Shown here: in pieces, positions 1 to 9,906 of the stretch
Position numbering within the stretch: position 1 is the first letter of the stretch
Layout: every line of letters starts with the position of its first letter
Assembly (NCBI RefSeq): GCF_001570585.1
Contig: NZ_BBXF01000003.1
Coordinates: forward strand, 531,353 to 595,352
From: Herbidospora daliensis
GTDB lineage: Bacteria; Actinomycetota; Actinomycetes; Streptosporangiales; Streptosporangiaceae
Direction: 5' to 3'
DNA: 64,000 bases
The notes under the pieces: generated by a model
Seen by the model: only the letters and a program-made list of their open reading frames with translations
The model's database searches: none
Told to the model about the DNA's origin: nothing
Made by a program: the position numbers and the translations under genes

Positions 1-2
1 CC

Positions 3-3000
3 GGCCTGCTGCAGGAGAAGCGCGACCGGATGAAGGCGTTCCTGCAGGCGTTCGACGAACGCCGGTTCCTCTTCCTGTTCAACAACCAGGCGGGCCGGCC
101 CAACCCCGCCGGCGTGACCGCGCCCGGCGGCTGGGAGGACGGCGGCCTGCTGAGCGGCCACTGGGCCGGGCACTACCTGAGCGCCCTGGCCCAGGCGTAC
201 GCCGACCAGGGCGAGACCGTCTACAAGACCAAGCTCGACTGGATGGTCACCGAACTCGGCGCCTGCCAGGACGCCATCACCGCCCGCCTGACCGCCCCCG
301 AGGACCCCGAGGAGCCCGAGGCGCTGCCCATCGGCCGCGTGGCCGGGAAGTTCGGCAACGCCCTGAAGCTGAACGGCGGCGGCAACGCCGAGCACGTCAG
401 GCTGCCCCAGGAGGCGGTCTCCCAGCTGACCAACTTCACCATCGCGACCTGGGTCAACCTCGCCGCCGCGCAGAACTGGAGCCGGGTCTTCGACTTCGGC
501 CAGAGCACCGCCGTCAACATGTTCCTCACCGCCCGCGCGGGCGTGACGGGCAACCCGCCCCGCTTCGCCATCACCACCTCGGGCAGCGGCGGCGAGCAGC
601 AGATCAACGGCACCGCCGCGATCCCGACGGGCCAGTGGGTCCACCTGGCCGTCACCCTCGCGGGCGGCGTCGGCACCCTGTACGTCAACGGCGCCGTCGC
701 CGGCACCAACCCGAACATGACCCTCAACCCGACCAACCTCGGCGTGCCCGGCAACGTCTGGATCGGCCGCTCCGCCTACGGCGACGCGATGCTCAACGCG
801 AGCGTCGACGAGTTCCACATCTTCGACCGCGCCCTCAGCGCCGCCGAGATCACCTCGCTCCAGAGTTCCGCCGCGGGCACCACGGGCGGCGGCAACATCG
901 CCTGGTACCGCTTCGACGAGACCGACGGCGCCTCCGCGCTCGACTCCTCGCCCAACAACCGCCCGGCCGGCATCGTCGCCATCCCGCAGTCGGGCGGCCA
1001 GCTCTGGAAGCCCGTCTACGCCGGCTACCTGGGCGCCATCCCCGAGGACGCCGTGATCCGCGTCGGCCCGCCCCGCTACGCCCAGTACGGCGGCAACGCC
1101 GCCACCAACGTGTGGGCGCCCTGGTACACCCAGCACAAGATCGTTCGCGGGCTGCTGGACGCGTACACGCTGACCGGGAACACCAGGGCCCGCGACATCG
1201 CCGTGAAGATGGCCGACTGGGCGCACAGCGCCCTGACCACCGGCGACAAGAACCACCCGAGCTACCCGGGCCCGGTCACCCGCGACAACCTCAACCTGAT
1301 GTGGGACACCTACATCGCGGGCGAGCTCGGCGGGGCCAACGAGGTGTTCGCCGAGATCCACGCCCTGACCGGCGACGCGAAGCACCTGGAGACCGCGAAG
1401 TTCTTCGACAACCGCGAGTCGCTGTTCGGCGCGACCGTCGAGAACCGCGACATCCTCACCGTCACCAACCCGCTCGCCTACGGCCGCAGGCGCCCGGCCC
1501 GCCTGCACGTCAACCAGCACGTGCCCGGCTTCTCGGGCTACCTGCGGATCTTCGAGCAGGGCGGCGGCGACGACTACCTGAAGGCCGCGAAGAACTTCTT
1601 CGGCATGCTGGTGCCGCACCGCATGTTCTCCCACGGCGGCCTCGGCGGGAACTACCCGGGCTCCAACAACAACATCGAGATGTTCCAGAACCGCGGCAAC
1701 ATCGCCAACGCGATCGCCCAGGGCGGCGCCGAGACCTGCTCGATCTACAACGTCGCCAAGCTGGCCAGGAACCTGTTCTTCCACACGCAGGACCCGGCCT
1801 ACATGGACTACTACGAGCGGGCCCTGTTCAACCAGCTCGCCGGCTCGCGGGCCGACTCGGCGAGCACGGCCAACCCGCAGGTCACCTACTTCCAGCCGCT
1901 GACCCCCGGCGCCGCCAAGTCCTACGGCAACACCGGCACCTGCTGCGGCGGCACCGGCCTGGAGATCCACACCAAGTACCAGGAGGCGACCTACTTCAAG
2001 TCGGCCGACGGCTCGGCCCTGTGGGTCAACCAGTTCGTGCCCTCGACCGTGACGTGGACGGAGAAGAACTTCGCGCTGACGCAGGAGACGGCCTTCCCGC
2101 GCCAGGCCGGCACCAAGCTGACCGTCACCAGCGGCGGTCAGCTGGCGCTCAAGCTGCGGGTGCCCAAGTGGGCCGTCAAGGGCTACTCGGTGAAGGTCAA
2201 CGGCGTGCTCCAGCTGCTCCAGAGCCCGGTCCCGGGCACCTACGTGACCCTGAACCGCAACTGGGGGACCGGCGACGTCATTGAGATCTCCATGCCGTTC
2301 GCCATCAGGATCGAGCGCGCCATCGACCGCCCCGACACCCAGTCGATCATGTGGGGCCCGCTGCTCATGCCGATCCTCGGCAACCCCGGCGGCGGCGCCT
2401 ACCGCGAGCTGACCCTCTACCGCCACCTCAAGCGCGACGGCGACTACGCGCGCGCGGCGATCACCGCGAACGGCGTGACCGCGGCCGGCGACCCGCTGTT
2501 CACCACGGGCGGTTTCAACCTCCGTCCCTGGTACGTCGGCGACACCCAGGCCCACTCGGCCTACTTCCGCCGGGTCGAGCCGAAGATCGTCTTCGGGAGC
2601 GTGGACTCGGGCGTGCCCAACGTCAAGCGCGACGACGGCCTGCCCAACTACGACGTGCCGGTCACCGGCGTCGTCTCGCCCGGCACCGACGGCCTGACCT
2701 TCCTCGACGTGCTCTGGGACGCCGCCCCGTTCGCGACGCACGCCGCGTTCATGGCCAAGGTCACCGCGACGGCCGACGTGTTCGTGACGGCGGGGCTGCT
2801 GACCGCCGCGCAGAAGACCGCGATCGTGGCCGCCGCCGACAGCGCCCGCGCCCAGCTCGCGCCCGGGGCGCAGCTCCCGGCCACGGTCACCCCCGAGGCC
2901 CGGTTCATCGGCGGTTCGGCCTACCTGGCCGTCCGGGTCAGGAACGACCACGACGCCCCCGTCGACGTCGAGATCGAGACCGCCCACGGCGCCAGGACCT

Positions 3001-3158
3001 TCACCGGCGTCGCCCCCGGGAAGTCGGCGTTCCAGCAGTTCGCGGTCCGCGCCGCCGCCCTGCCCGCCGGCGAGGTCACGGTGTCGGTCAGCGGAACCGT
3101 CGAGGGCGACGAGGTCACCACCGAGATCGTCGAGCAGTACGCGGCCGCGTCGCGATGA
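3..3158 (+). CDS. GH127 beta-L-arabinofuranosidase-like protein with internal LamG-like domain (5' end outside window)
   Basis: The reading frame is open from base 3, before the first ATG at 30, so the N-terminus (probably with a signal peptide) lies outside the window. Numbering from that ATG, residues 1-90 carry GH127/DUF1680 features (GGWEDGG, SGHWAGHYLSA). A LamG/concanavalin-like jelly roll follows at about 105-285 (FTIATWVNL, WVHLAVT, VDEFHIFDRALS). The (alpha/alpha)6 catalytic region then resumes. The E-T-C signature at E568/C570 and the Cys pair C638/C639 match the Glu/Cys/Cys-Cys set of Bifidobacterium HypBA1, so a Cys-nucleophile retaining glycosidase on beta-L-arabinofuranosides is likely. 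The last third is beta-rich. The jelly roll splitting the catalytic region is unusual. The stop overlaps the start of the next gene. Confidence 0.85.
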   Translation, partial: GLLQEKRDRMKAFLQAFDERRFLFLFNNQAGRPNPAGVTAPGGWEDGGLLSGHWAGHYLSALAQAYADQGETVYKTKLDWMVTELGACQDAITARLTAPEDPEEPEALPIGRVAGKFGNALKLNGGGNAEHVRLPQEAVSQLTNFTIATWVNLAAAQNWSRVFDFGQSTAVNMFLTARAGVTGNPPRFAITTSGSGGEQQINGTAAIPTGQWVHLAVTLAGGVGTLYVNGAVAGTNPNMTLNPTNLGVPGNVWIGRSAYGDAMLNASVDEFHIFDRALSAAEITSLQSSAAGTTGGGNIAWYRFDETDGASALDSSPNNRPAGIVAIPQSGGQLWKPVYAGYLGAIPEDAVIRVGPPRYAQYGGNAATNVWAPWYTQHKIVRGLLDAYTLTGNTRARDIAVKMADWAHSALTTGDKNHPSYPGPVTRDNLNLMWDTYIAGELGGANEVFAEIHALTGDAKHLETAKFFDNRESLFGATVENRDILTVTNPLAYGRRRPARLHVNQHVPGFSGYLRIFEQGGGDDYLKAAKNFFGMLVPHRMFSHGGLGGNYPGSNNNIEMFQNRGNIANAIAQGGAETCSIYNVAKLARNLFFHTQDPAYMDYYERALFNQLAGSRADSASTANPQVTYFQPLTPGAAKSYGNTGTCCGGTGLEIHTKYQEATYFKSADGSALWVNQFVPSTVTWTEKNFALTQETAFPRQAGTKLTVTSGGQLALKLRVPKWAVKGYSVKVNGVLQLLQSPVPGTYVTLNRNWGTGDVIEISMPFAIRIERAIDRPDTQSIMWGPLLMPILGNPGGGAYRELTLYRHLKRDGDYARAAITANGVTAAGDPLFTTGGFNLRPWYVGDTQAHSAYFRRVEPKIVFGSVDSGVPNVKRDDGLPNYDVPVTGVVSPGTDGLTFLDVLWDAAPFATHAAFMAKVTATADVFVTAGLLTAAQKTAIVAAADSARAQLAPGAQLPATVTPEARFIGGSAYLAVRVRNDHDAPVDVEIETAHGARTFTGVAPGKSAFQQFAVRAAALPAGEVTVSVSGTVEGDEVTTEIVEQYAAASR

Positions 3159-4294
3159 CCCCCGAGTTCGGGCCCTCGGAGCTCTGGGAGCCCGCCACCC
3201 GCCGCGACCCGTACGCGTTCTACACGCGCGTGCGGGCCGCGGGCCGGCCGATCCCGCAGCTCGACCCGGCGGGCGACCGCTGGTGGGTGGTGGCCCGGCA
3301 CGCCGACGTCCGGGAAGGACTCCAGCACCCGGACCTCGGCCACCAGCTCCCCGGACAGCCGCCCCCGCCCGACGAGGCCGGACGGATCGCGGCCCGCCAG
3401 CTCATCTCCCTCGACCCGCCCGACCACACCCGCCTGCGCGGCCTGGTCAGCCATGCGTTCACGGCCCGGACCGCGGCCCGCCTGGAGCCGTGGATCACCG
3501 AGGTCGCCGACCGGCTGGTCGCCCGCGCCCGCTTCCTGGGCTCCTTCGACGGCGTGGCCGACCTGGCCGACCCGCTGCCGGTCAACGTCATCGCCCAGCT
3601 CGTCGGGGTGCCCGAGGACGACCGGCCGATGTTCCGGTCCTGGTCGGCCACGATCGTGTCGGGCTCCGACTTCGACGGCTCGGCCACGCTGGCGTTCGCC
3701 GCCTACCTCGACGACCTGGCCGCCCTGCGCCGGAAGGAGCCGGCCGACGACCTGCTCTCCGGCCTCGTCGACCTCGACCGCGACGACCTGGTCGCGACGG
3801 TCCAGCTGCTGCTGATCGCCGGGCAGGAGACCACGGTCGACGTCGTCGTCAACGCGATCAGGCTGCTGCTCACCCACCCGGAGCAGTGGCGGGACCTGCG
3901 CGACGACCCGTCGCTGGCGGGCGCGGTCGTGGAGGAGACGCTGCGGTTCCGCGGCCCGGTCGAGATCGTGCCGCCCCGCTTCGCCCTCCGCGACCTCGGC
4001 CTGGCCGGGGGCGTGATCCCGGCCGGTGAGCGGGTGGCCCTGTCGATCTGGGGCGCCAACCGCGACCCGGAGGTCTTCGCCGACCCCGACGTGTTCGACG
4101 TCCACCGCGCCGACGCGCACCGGCACCTCGCGTTCGGGCACGGCATCCACTTCTGCCTGGGCGCGGCGCTGGGCCGCCTGGAGGCGCGGATCATGCTCGA
4201 CCGCGTCGCCCGCGACCTCGGCACGCTGCGCCTCGTGGCCGACCCCGGCGACGCCTTCCGGCTGCACCAGGGAGGGTTGCCGCTGACCGTCTAG
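3155..4294 (+). CDS. Cytochrome P450
   Basis: A 379-residue bacterial class I P450, of normal length for actinobacterial CYP105/107-like enzymes. I-helix motif AGQETT carries the oxygen-activation Thr. The ExxR motif is in EETLRF, and the heme-binding loop FGHGIHFCLG places the thiolate ligand at C334. It is soluble with no membrane anchor. The ATG overlaps the stop of the upstream glycosidase gene (ATGA), so it is probably translationally coupled to it. Its stop shares four bases with the convergent TetR gene. No ferredoxin or reductase gene is adjacent, so electrons must come from elsewhere. The substrate cannot be told from sequence. Confidence 0.95.
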   Translation: MTPEFGPSELWEPATRRDPYAFYTRVRAAGRPIPQLDPAGDRWWVVARHADVREGLQHPDLGHQLPGQPPPPDEAGRIAARQLISLDPPDHTRLRGLVSHAFTARTAARLEPWITEVADRLVARARFLGSFDGVADLADPLPVNVIAQLVGVPEDDRPMFRSWSATIVSGSDFDGSATLAFAAYLDDLAALRRKEPADDLLSGLVDLDRDDLVATVQLLLIAGQETTVDVVVNAIRLLLTHPEQWRDLRDDPSLAGAVVEETLRFRGPVEIVPPRFALRDLGLAGGVIPAGERVALSIWGANRDPEVFADPDVFDVHRADAHRHLAFGHGIHFCLGAALGRLEARIMLDRVARDLGTLRLVADPGDAFRLHQGGLPLTV

Positions 4295-4893
4295 CCGTCG
4301 GCCGCCCCGAGGGCGCGCAGGCAGAAGGCCGAGACGAACCCCTCGGACTCCTCCAGGGTCCGGCCGCCCTCGGTCAGCGGGATGCGTTCGGAGCCGAGCA
4401 CCGCCAGCACCGCCCGCGCCGCCGCCTCGACGTCGGGGGTCTGGAACTCGCCCGAGTCGACGCCGCTCTGGATGATCTCGCGCAGGATCGCCTGCATCGG
4501 CGCGACGTGGGCGGCCAGCCGCTGGTAGGCGTCGGGCCCGAGGGTGGCCGACAGGTCGGCGGCCCCCGGATGCGGGTGGGCGACCAGGCCGGTCAGCTGG
4601 AGCCGGACGAACGCCCGCAGCCGCACCGACGGCGAGGCGTCGGCGGGCAGGTCGCGGGCGTAGCTCTCGACGAAGTAGTGGGTGACCCGCTCGGTGAAGG
4701 CCAGCAGCAGCGCGGTCTTGTCGGGGAAGTAGTTGTAGAGGACGGTCCGGGTGATGCCGGCCTCGGCCGCCAGCTCGGTCATCGAGATCGCGTCGATGCC
4801 CTGCCTGCGGGCCAGCCGCGCGATGGCCTCCAGGATCTTCTCCTGGGTCTGGGCGCGGTGCTCGCCGATCGTGGCGGCCGAGATGCGCGGCAC
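4291..4893 (-). CDS. TetR/AcrR family transcriptional regulator
   Basis: A 200-residue protein starting at GTG. The N-terminal TetR helix-turn-helix is clear at residues about 15-60 (AISMTELAAEAGITRTVLYNYF), followed by an all-helical ligand-binding domain. Its start lies one base after the stop of the heme oxygenase gene, so the two form a tight operon. It is convergent with the P450 gene and overlaps its stop by four bases. It may control the heme oxygenase operon. No operator palindrome was identified with confidence. Confidence 0.93.
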   Translation of the reverse strand: MPRISAATIGEHRAQTQEKILEAIARLARRQGIDAISMTELAAEAGITRTVLYNYFPDKTALLLAFTERVTHYFVESYARDLPADASPSVRLRAFVRLQLTGLVAHPHPGAADLSATLGPDAYQRLAAHVAPMQAILREIIQSGVDSGEFQTPDVEAAARAVLAVLGSERIPLTEGGRTLEESEGFVSAFCLRALGAADG

Positions 4894-4894
4894 G

Positions 4895-5536
4895 TCAGGC
4901 CGCCACCGTGGCCACCCGGCCCAGGTCGCCGAGCACCTCGGTGTTCAGCTGGTAGGCCAGCCGGGTCTCCCGGATGACCCGCTGCCGCCCGGCCTCGTCG
5001 AGGCTCTCGCCGAGGGCGTCGAGACGGCGGCGGTATTCGTCCTTGAAGCGGGGGAGGCTGCCGATGTCGAAGTGGTAGAAGTCCACCCCGCCCCCCTTGC
5101 CGTAGCCGTAGATCTTCTGCAGTTCCAGCCGGATGAACTGCCCGCCCGACAGGTCGCCGAGGTACCGAGTGTAGTGGTGGGCCACGTATCCGCCCGGCCA
5201 GTCGGAGACCTGGTTGATCCGGGCGACCAGCGTCTGGGTCGGCTTGCTGGGCGCGATGCGGCCGGCCCAGTCGTCGCCGTAGATCGTCGTCAGGTCGCGG
5301 ACGAGCGCCTGCTCGCGGTAGAGCTCGGGGAAGACGAAGGCCCCGGCGACCGGATCGCCGGCCAGCCGCTTCGACGCGCCGTCGAGGGCCATATAGGCGA
5401 AGTAGTGCTGGGCGACCATCTCGCCGTAGGCCTCGGGACTAAGCCTGCCCGCCATCAGGTTCTTCAGGTAGCTGTCGTCCTCCGCGGACTCGTGGTCGGT
5501 CCAGGTCGCGGTCCGCAGGACCTCGGCAAAACCCAT
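4895..5536 (-). CDS. hmuO: Biliverdin-producing heme oxygenase
   Basis: A 213-residue HO-1/HmuO-type enzyme that opens heme with O2 and reductant to biliverdin, CO and Fe2+. The proximal heme His lies in TATWTDHESAED near the N-terminus, and the distal helix GDLSGGQ is present (YTRYLGDLSGGQFIRLEL region). An upstream in-frame start would add 13 residues. I chose ATG 5536 because GAGGAG sits at ideal spacing before it. It forms an operon with the downstream TetR gene and is divergent from lon across about 190 bp. Likely roles are iron acquisition from heme or heme turnover. The symbol is by family similarity. Confidence 0.93.
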   Translation of the reverse strand: MGFAEVLRTATWTDHESAEDDSYLKNLMAGRLSPEAYGEMVAQHYFAYMALDGASKRLAGDPVAGAFVFPELYREQALVRDLTTIYGDDWAGRIAPSKPTQTLVARINQVSDWPGGYVAHHYTRYLGDLSGGQFIRLELQKIYGYGKGGGVDFYHFDIGSLPRFKDEYRRRLDALGESLDEAGRQRVIRETRLAYQLNTEVLGDLGRVATVAA

Positions 5537-5693
5537 CGCAGGCTCCTCAGAACGTCGTTCATGACGAAGTGTCACAAACCTTCGGCGCGATCGTCAACAG
5601 GTTGATGACAGGGTGTCGTTAAACCTGATTACAGAATTACGATCGCTCTCAGCGAACTCACGCAAGCTTGGGAACACCATGGGACTCGCCTTA

Positions 5694-5714
5694 GTTGAGC
5701 GCATATAACTCAAG
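5694..5714. promoter_or_regulatory. HAIR-like element (HspR operator) upstream of lon
   Basis: GTTGAGC-N7-ACTCAAG matches the HAIR consensus CTTGAGT-N7-ACTCAAG. The right half is perfect, the left half matches 5 of 7, and the spacer is exactly 7. It ends 14 bp before the lon ATG. HspR represses lon through HAIR in Streptomyces lividans, so heat-shock control of lon is inferred here. Confidence 0.75.
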
Positions 5715-5728
5715 GCTGAGGAGCACGC

Positions 5729-8101
5729 ATGACTGAGATCCTTCCCGTCCTGCCCCTGGACGACGAGGTCGTCCTGCCCGGCATGGTCGTCCCCCTCGAT
5801 CTGTCCGACTCCGAGGTGCGCGCGGCGATCGAGGCCGCCCAGGCCACCGGGGCCAAGAAGCCCCACGTCCTCCTGGTTCCCCGCATCGACGGGCACTACG
5901 GGGCGGTCGGCGTCAGCGCCGTCGTCGAGCAGGTGGGCAGGCTGCCCGGCGGCGAGCCCGCCGCCGTGGTGCGGGGCGTGTCGCGCGCCCGCGTGGGCAC
6001 CGGCACGACCGGTCCCGGCGCGGCCCTGTGGGTTGAGGCCACCATCGTGCCGAAGAGCACCGACGAGCCCGACGCCAAGGTGAGCTCCCTGATGAAGGAG
6101 TACAAGGCGCTCACCACCACGATCCTGCAGAAGCGCGGCGCCTGGCAGGTCGTCGACCAGGTCAACGGCATCGACGACCCCTCGGTGCTGGCCGACAGCT
6201 CCGGCTACGCGCCGTGGCTCTCGACCGCTCAGAAGCTGCTGCTCCTGGAGACCTCCGACGCCGGTGAGCGGCTCGAGAAGCTGGTCGGCTGGGCCCGCGA
6301 CCACCTCGCCGAGGTCGACGTCGCCGAGACGATCCGCAAGGACGTCCAGGAGGGCATGGAGAAGCAGCAGCGCGAGTTCCTGCTCCGCCAGCAGCTCGCG
6401 GCGGTCCGCAAGGAACTGGCCGAGCTGAACGGCGACCCCGAGACCGAGGAGGAGGACTACCGCGCCCGCGTCGAGGCGGCCGACCTGCCCGAGAAGGTGC
6501 GCGAGGCCGCCCTCAAGGAGGTCGACAAGCTGGAGCGCACCTCCGACCAGTCGCCCGAGACCGGCTGGATCCGCACCTGGCTCGACACCGTCCTCGACCT
6601 GCCGTGGAACACCCGCACCGAAGACGCCTACGACATCGCCGGCGCCCGCGCGATCCTCGACGCCGACCACACCGGCCTCGACGACGTGAAGGACCGGATC
6701 ATCGAGTACCTCGCGGTCCGCAAGCGCCGCGCCGACCAGGGGCTCGGCGTCGTCGGCGGGCGGCGGTCGGGCGCGGTCCTCGCGCTGGCCGGCCCTCCCG
6801 GAGTCGGCAAGACCTCCCTCGGCGAGTCGGTCGCCCGCGCCATGGGCCGCAAGTTCGTGCGCGTCGCCCTCGGCGGCGTCCGCGACGAGGCGGAGATCCG
6901 CGGCCACCGGCGCACCTACGTCGGCGCGCTGCCGGGCCGCCTGGTCCGCGCGATCCGCGAGGCCGGCTCGATGAACCCCGTGGTCCTGCTCGACGAGGTC
7001 GACAAGGTCGGCGCCGACTACCGGGGCGACCCGACGGCGGCCCTGCTCGAAGTCCTCGACCCGGCGCAGAACCACACCTTCCGCGACCACTACCTCGAGG
7101 TCGAGCTCGACCTGTCCGACGTGCTGTTCCTGGCCACGGCCAACGCCCTGGAGCAGATCCCCGGCCCGCTGCTCGACCGCATGGACATCGTGACGCTCGA
7201 CGGCTACACCGAGGACGAGAAGGTCGTCATCGCCCGCGACCACCTGCTGCCCCGGCAGCTCGAGAAGGCGGGCCTGACCCCCGACGAGGTCGCGATCGAC
7301 GACGCGGCGCTGCGCCGCGTGGCGGGCGAGTACACCCGCGAGGCGGGCGTGCGCTCCCTGGAGCGGGCGGTCGCGCGGGTGCTCCGCAAGGTCGCCGCGG
7401 CGGTCTCGCTGGGCGACAAGGCCCTGCCGCTGACCGTCACCGACGACGACCTGGTCGGCTACCTCGGCCGGCCGCGCCACGTGCCCGAGTCGTCGCTGCC
7501 CGAGTCGCGCCAGCGCACCTCGGTGCCCGGCGTCTCGACGGGCCTGGCGGTGACCGGCGCGGGCGGCGACGTCCTCTACGTCGAGGCGTCGCTGGCCGAC
7601 CCCGAGACCGGCCAGACCGGGGTGACCCTGACCGGTCAGCTCGGCGACGTGATGAAGGAGTCGGCCCAGATCGCGCTCTCCTACCTGCGCTCGCGCGGCG
7701 CGGAGCTGGAGTTGCCGGTCGGGTCGCTGAAGGACCGCCAGGTCCACATCCACGTCCCGGCGGGCGCGGTGCCGAAGGACGGCCCCTCGGCCGGCGTCAC
7801 CATGACGACCGCCCTGGCCTCGCTGCTCAGCGGGCGTCCGGTGCGCAGCGACGTGGCGATGACCGGTGAGGTGTCGCTCACCGGCCGGGTCCTGCCGATC
7901 GGCGGGGTCAAGCAGAAGCTGCTGGCCGCCCACCGGGCGGGCATCACGACCGTCCTGATCCCGGCCCGCAACGAGCCCGATCTCGACGACGTCCCGGCCG
8001 AGGTGCTGGCCGACCTCGAGGTCCACGCCGTCGGCGACGTGCGTGAGGTGCTGGAGATCGCGCTGACCCCGGCCACGGTGGGCCAGTCGGCCGCCGCGTA
8101 G
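5729..8101 (+). CDS. lon: ATP-dependent Lon protease
   Basis: A 790-residue LonA. An N-terminal substrate-binding domain (about 1-200) and a coiled helical linker lead to the AAA+ module with Walker A GPPGVGKT and Walker [10 protein letters not shown]. The C-terminal serine protease domain has catalytic S687 in DGPSAGV and K730 in GGVKQKL, spaced 43 residues apart as in E. coli Lon. It degrades damaged and regulatory proteins in the cytoplasm. The start has a GAGGAG ribosome-binding site, and a HAIR-like HspR operator lies just upstream. A strong hairpin terminator follows the stop, so it is monocistronic. Confidence 0.98.
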   Translation: MTEILPVLPLDDEVVLPGMVVPLDLSDSEVRAAIEAAQATGAKKPHVLLVPRIDGHYGAVGVSAVVEQVGRLPGGEPAAVVRGVSRARVGTGTTGPGAALWVEATIVPKSTDEPDAKVSSLMKEYKALTTTILQKRGAWQVVDQVNGIDDPSVLADSSGYAPWLSTAQKLLLLETSDAGERLEKLVGWARDHLAEVDVAETIRKDVQEGMEKQQREFLLRQQLAAVRKELAELNGDPETEEEDYRARVEAADLPEKVREAALKEVDKLERTSDQSPETGWIRTWLDTVLDLPWNTRTEDAYDIAGARAILDADHTGLDDVKDRIIEYLAVRKRRADQGLGVVGGRRSGAVLALAGPPGVGKTSLGESVARAMGRKFVRVALGGVRDEAEIRGHRRTYVGALPGRLVRAIREAGSMNPVVLLDEVDKVGADYRGDPTAALLEVLDPAQNHTFRDHYLEVELDLSDVLFLATANALEQIPGPLLDRMDIVTLDGYTEDEKVVIARDHLLPRQLEKAGLTPDEVAIDDAALRRVAGEYTREAGVRSLERAVARVLRKVAAAVSLGDKALPLTVTDDDLVGYLGRPRHVPESSLPESRQRTSVPGVSTGLAVTGAGGDVLYVEASLADPETGQTGVTLTGQLGDVMKESAQIALSYLRSRGAELELPVGSLKDRQVHIHVPAGAVPKDGPSAGVTMTTALASLLSGRPVRSDVAMTGEVSLTGRVLPIGGVKQKLLAAHRAGITTVLIPARNEPDLDDVPAEVLADLEVHAVGDVREVLEIALTPATVGQSAAA

Positions 8102-8115
8102 CCTTCCCCCAGCGC

Positions 8116-8150
8116 GAAGGGGGCCTCCCGGGACAGGGGAGGCCCCCTTC
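8116..8150 (+). terminator. Rho-independent-type terminator after lon
   Basis: A 14-bp perfect stem, GAAGGGGGCCTCCC paired with GGGAGGCCCCCTTC, with a 7-base loop, 14 bases after the lon stop. The U-tract is weak, as is usual in high-GC actinobacteria. Confidence 0.85.
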
Positions 8151-8216
8151 GTCATGTCCTGATCTGCACGATTCGTGTCGTTGCGGCCATCGGGGGGTGG
8201 ATCCCAGGATGGGGAC

Positions 8217-9173
8217 ATGCGGGTCGTCTGCGTCATCACCGAGGGGTTCCAGCACCTCGACCTGGCCGGTCCGGCCGACGTGTTCGCCACGGCCGGGCTG
8301 GTCAGCCGGCGGGCGGCGTACACGCTGGAGGTGACCTCGGCCGTGGCCGGGCCGGTCCGGTCGTCGAACGGGCTGGCCACGCTGGTGGACACGCCGATCG
8401 ACGAGGTCACCGGGCCGATCGACACGCTGCTGGTGGCCGGCGGGCTGACCGTCGACGACCATCTGCGCGACCCCCGGCTGGTGGCGGGGGTGCGGCGGCT
8501 GGCGGCGGGGGCCAGGCGGACCGGGTCGGTCTGCACGGGGGCGTTCCTGCTCGCCGAGGCCGGGCTGCTCGACGGCGGGCGGGCCACCACCCACTGGTTG
8601 TCGGCCGGCGACCTGGCCCGGCGCTATCCCGCCGTCGAGACCGAGCCCGACGCGATCTATGTGCGCAGCGGCGACGTCTGGACCTCGGCCGGGGTGACCA
8701 CCGGCATCGACCTGGCCCTGGCGATGGTCGCCGACGACCACGGCCACCACGTCGCCCGCGCCGTCGCGCGGGGGCTGGTCGTCTACCTCCACCGGCCCGG
8801 CGGGCAGTCGCAGTTCTCGGCGCCGATCCAGGCCGTACCGCGCAGCGAGCCCATGAAGGAGCTGCAGACCTGGATCGACGAGCACCCGGAGGAGGACCTC
8901 AGCGTCCCGGCGCTGGCCCGCCGGATGAACCTGAGCGAACGCCACTTCTCCCGCGTCTTCACCGACGAGACCGGCATGCCCCCCGGCCGGTACGTCGAGA
9001 TCGCCCGCACCGGCGCCGCCCGGCGGCTGCTGGAGACCACCGACGAACCCCTCGACGTGGTCGCCCGGCGCACCGGCCTGGGCCTGCCCGGCAGCCTCTA
9101 CCGGGTGTTCCGCCGCCATCTGCGCGTTTCCCCCGGCGACTACCGCCGCCGCTTCCGCGACAAGGAGCACTGA
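8217..9173 (+). CDS. GlxA-like transcriptional regulator: DJ-1/PfpI domain plus AraC HTH
   Basis: A 318-residue protein. The N-terminal DJ-1/PfpI domain (about 1-170) contains the nucleophile-elbow-like SVCTGAFLLAEAGLLDG. The C-terminal AraC/XylS double HTH (about 220-318) is recognisable from LSVPALARRMNLSERHFSRV. I chose ATG 8217 because GATGGGGAC lies just upstream and the domain begins there; a longer frame adds 14 unlikely residues. It lies one base from the downstream DJ-1/PfpI gene, so it probably controls that operon in response to a small molecule. The ligand is unknown. Confidence 0.93.
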   Translation: MRVVCVITEGFQHLDLAGPADVFATAGLVSRRAAYTLEVTSAVAGPVRSSNGLATLVDTPIDEVTGPIDTLLVAGGLTVDDHLRDPRLVAGVRRLAAGARRTGSVCTGAFLLAEAGLLDGGRATTHWLSAGDLARRYPAVETEPDAIYVRSGDVWTSAGVTTGIDLALAMVADDHGHHVARAVARGLVVYLHRPGGQSQFSAPIQAVPRSEPMKELQTWIDEHPEEDLSVPALARRMNLSERHFSRVFTDETGMPPGRYVEIARTGAARRLLETTDEPLDVVARRTGLGLPGSLYRVFRRHLRVSPGDYRRRFRDKEH

Positions 9174-9174
9174 C

Positions 9175-9804
9175 ATGCACGTCGCCATCCCGCTCTACCC
9201 CGGCTTCACCGCCCTCGACGCGGTCGGCCCCTACACCGTGCTGGCCTTCGCGCCCGGCGTCACCGTCACGTTCGTGGCGGGGGAGACGGGACCGGTCGCC
9301 GACGACCAGGGCACCCTGTCGATCACCGCCACCGCGACCTACGACGACGTGCCCGCCCCCGACGTGGTGCTCGTCCCCGGCGGCCCCGGCACGGTCGAGG
9401 CCCTGAACGACACCCGCCTCATCGACTGGATCAGGACCGCGCACGCGGCGTCGACCTGGACCACCTCGGTGTGCAGCGGCGCCTACCTGCTCGCGCACGC
9501 CGGCCTCCTGACGGGCCTCCCCGCGACCACCCACTGGGGCTTCCTCGACGGGCTGGCCGGTTTCGGCGCGATCCCGGTCGCCGAACGGGTCGTCGTCCAG
9601 GGGAAGATCGTCACCGCCGCCGGGGTGTCGGCCGGCGTCGACATGGCGCTGACCCTGCTCGCGCTGATGCGCGACGAGGACACCGCCAGGGCCGTGCAAC
9701 TGGCCATCGAGTACGACCCCGCCCCGCCCTTCACTTCAGGATCGGCCGCGACCGCCACCCCTGAGCTGCGGGAACGCGCGCTCGGCCTCATCCGGGTGGG
9801 GTGA
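9175..9804 (+). CDS. DJ-1/PfpI family protein
   Basis: A 209-residue single-domain DJ-1/PfpI protein. The elbow Cys is in TSVCSGAYLLAHAGLLTG, and the acidic residue common in the family is in the N-terminal third. Such proteins include isonitrile hydratase-like enzymes and amidase-like hydrolases. The sequence resembles the sensor domain of the regulator directly upstream, suggesting duplication or a shared ligand. It has an AAGGAG ribosome-binding site and is cotranscribed with the GlxA-like gene. The precise substrate is unknown. Confidence 0.9.
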   Translation: MHVAIPLYPGFTALDAVGPYTVLAFAPGVTVTFVAGETGPVADDQGTLSITATATYDDVPAPDVVLVPGGPGTVEALNDTRLIDWIRTAHAASTWTTSVCSGAYLLAHAGLLTGLPATTHWGFLDGLAGFGAIPVAERVVVQGKIVTAAGVSAGVDMALTLLALMRDEDTARAVQLAIEYDPAPPFTSGSAATATPELRERALGLIRVG

Positions 9805-9906
9805 CCTGCACTTTCAAGCGAGCGTCAAGTGAGTCGCTACTGACCCGCTATCGGGACGGTCTATCTCTTTACCTGTCAAACTCCTCGTCCCGAGAGGAAT
9901 CCGAAA

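Noticed and set aside
5594-8590. Very long open frame antisense to lon
   Set aside because: Low-complexity Gly/Val/Asp/Arg-rich translation typical of the complement of high-GC genes; lon on the plus strand has full domain structure.
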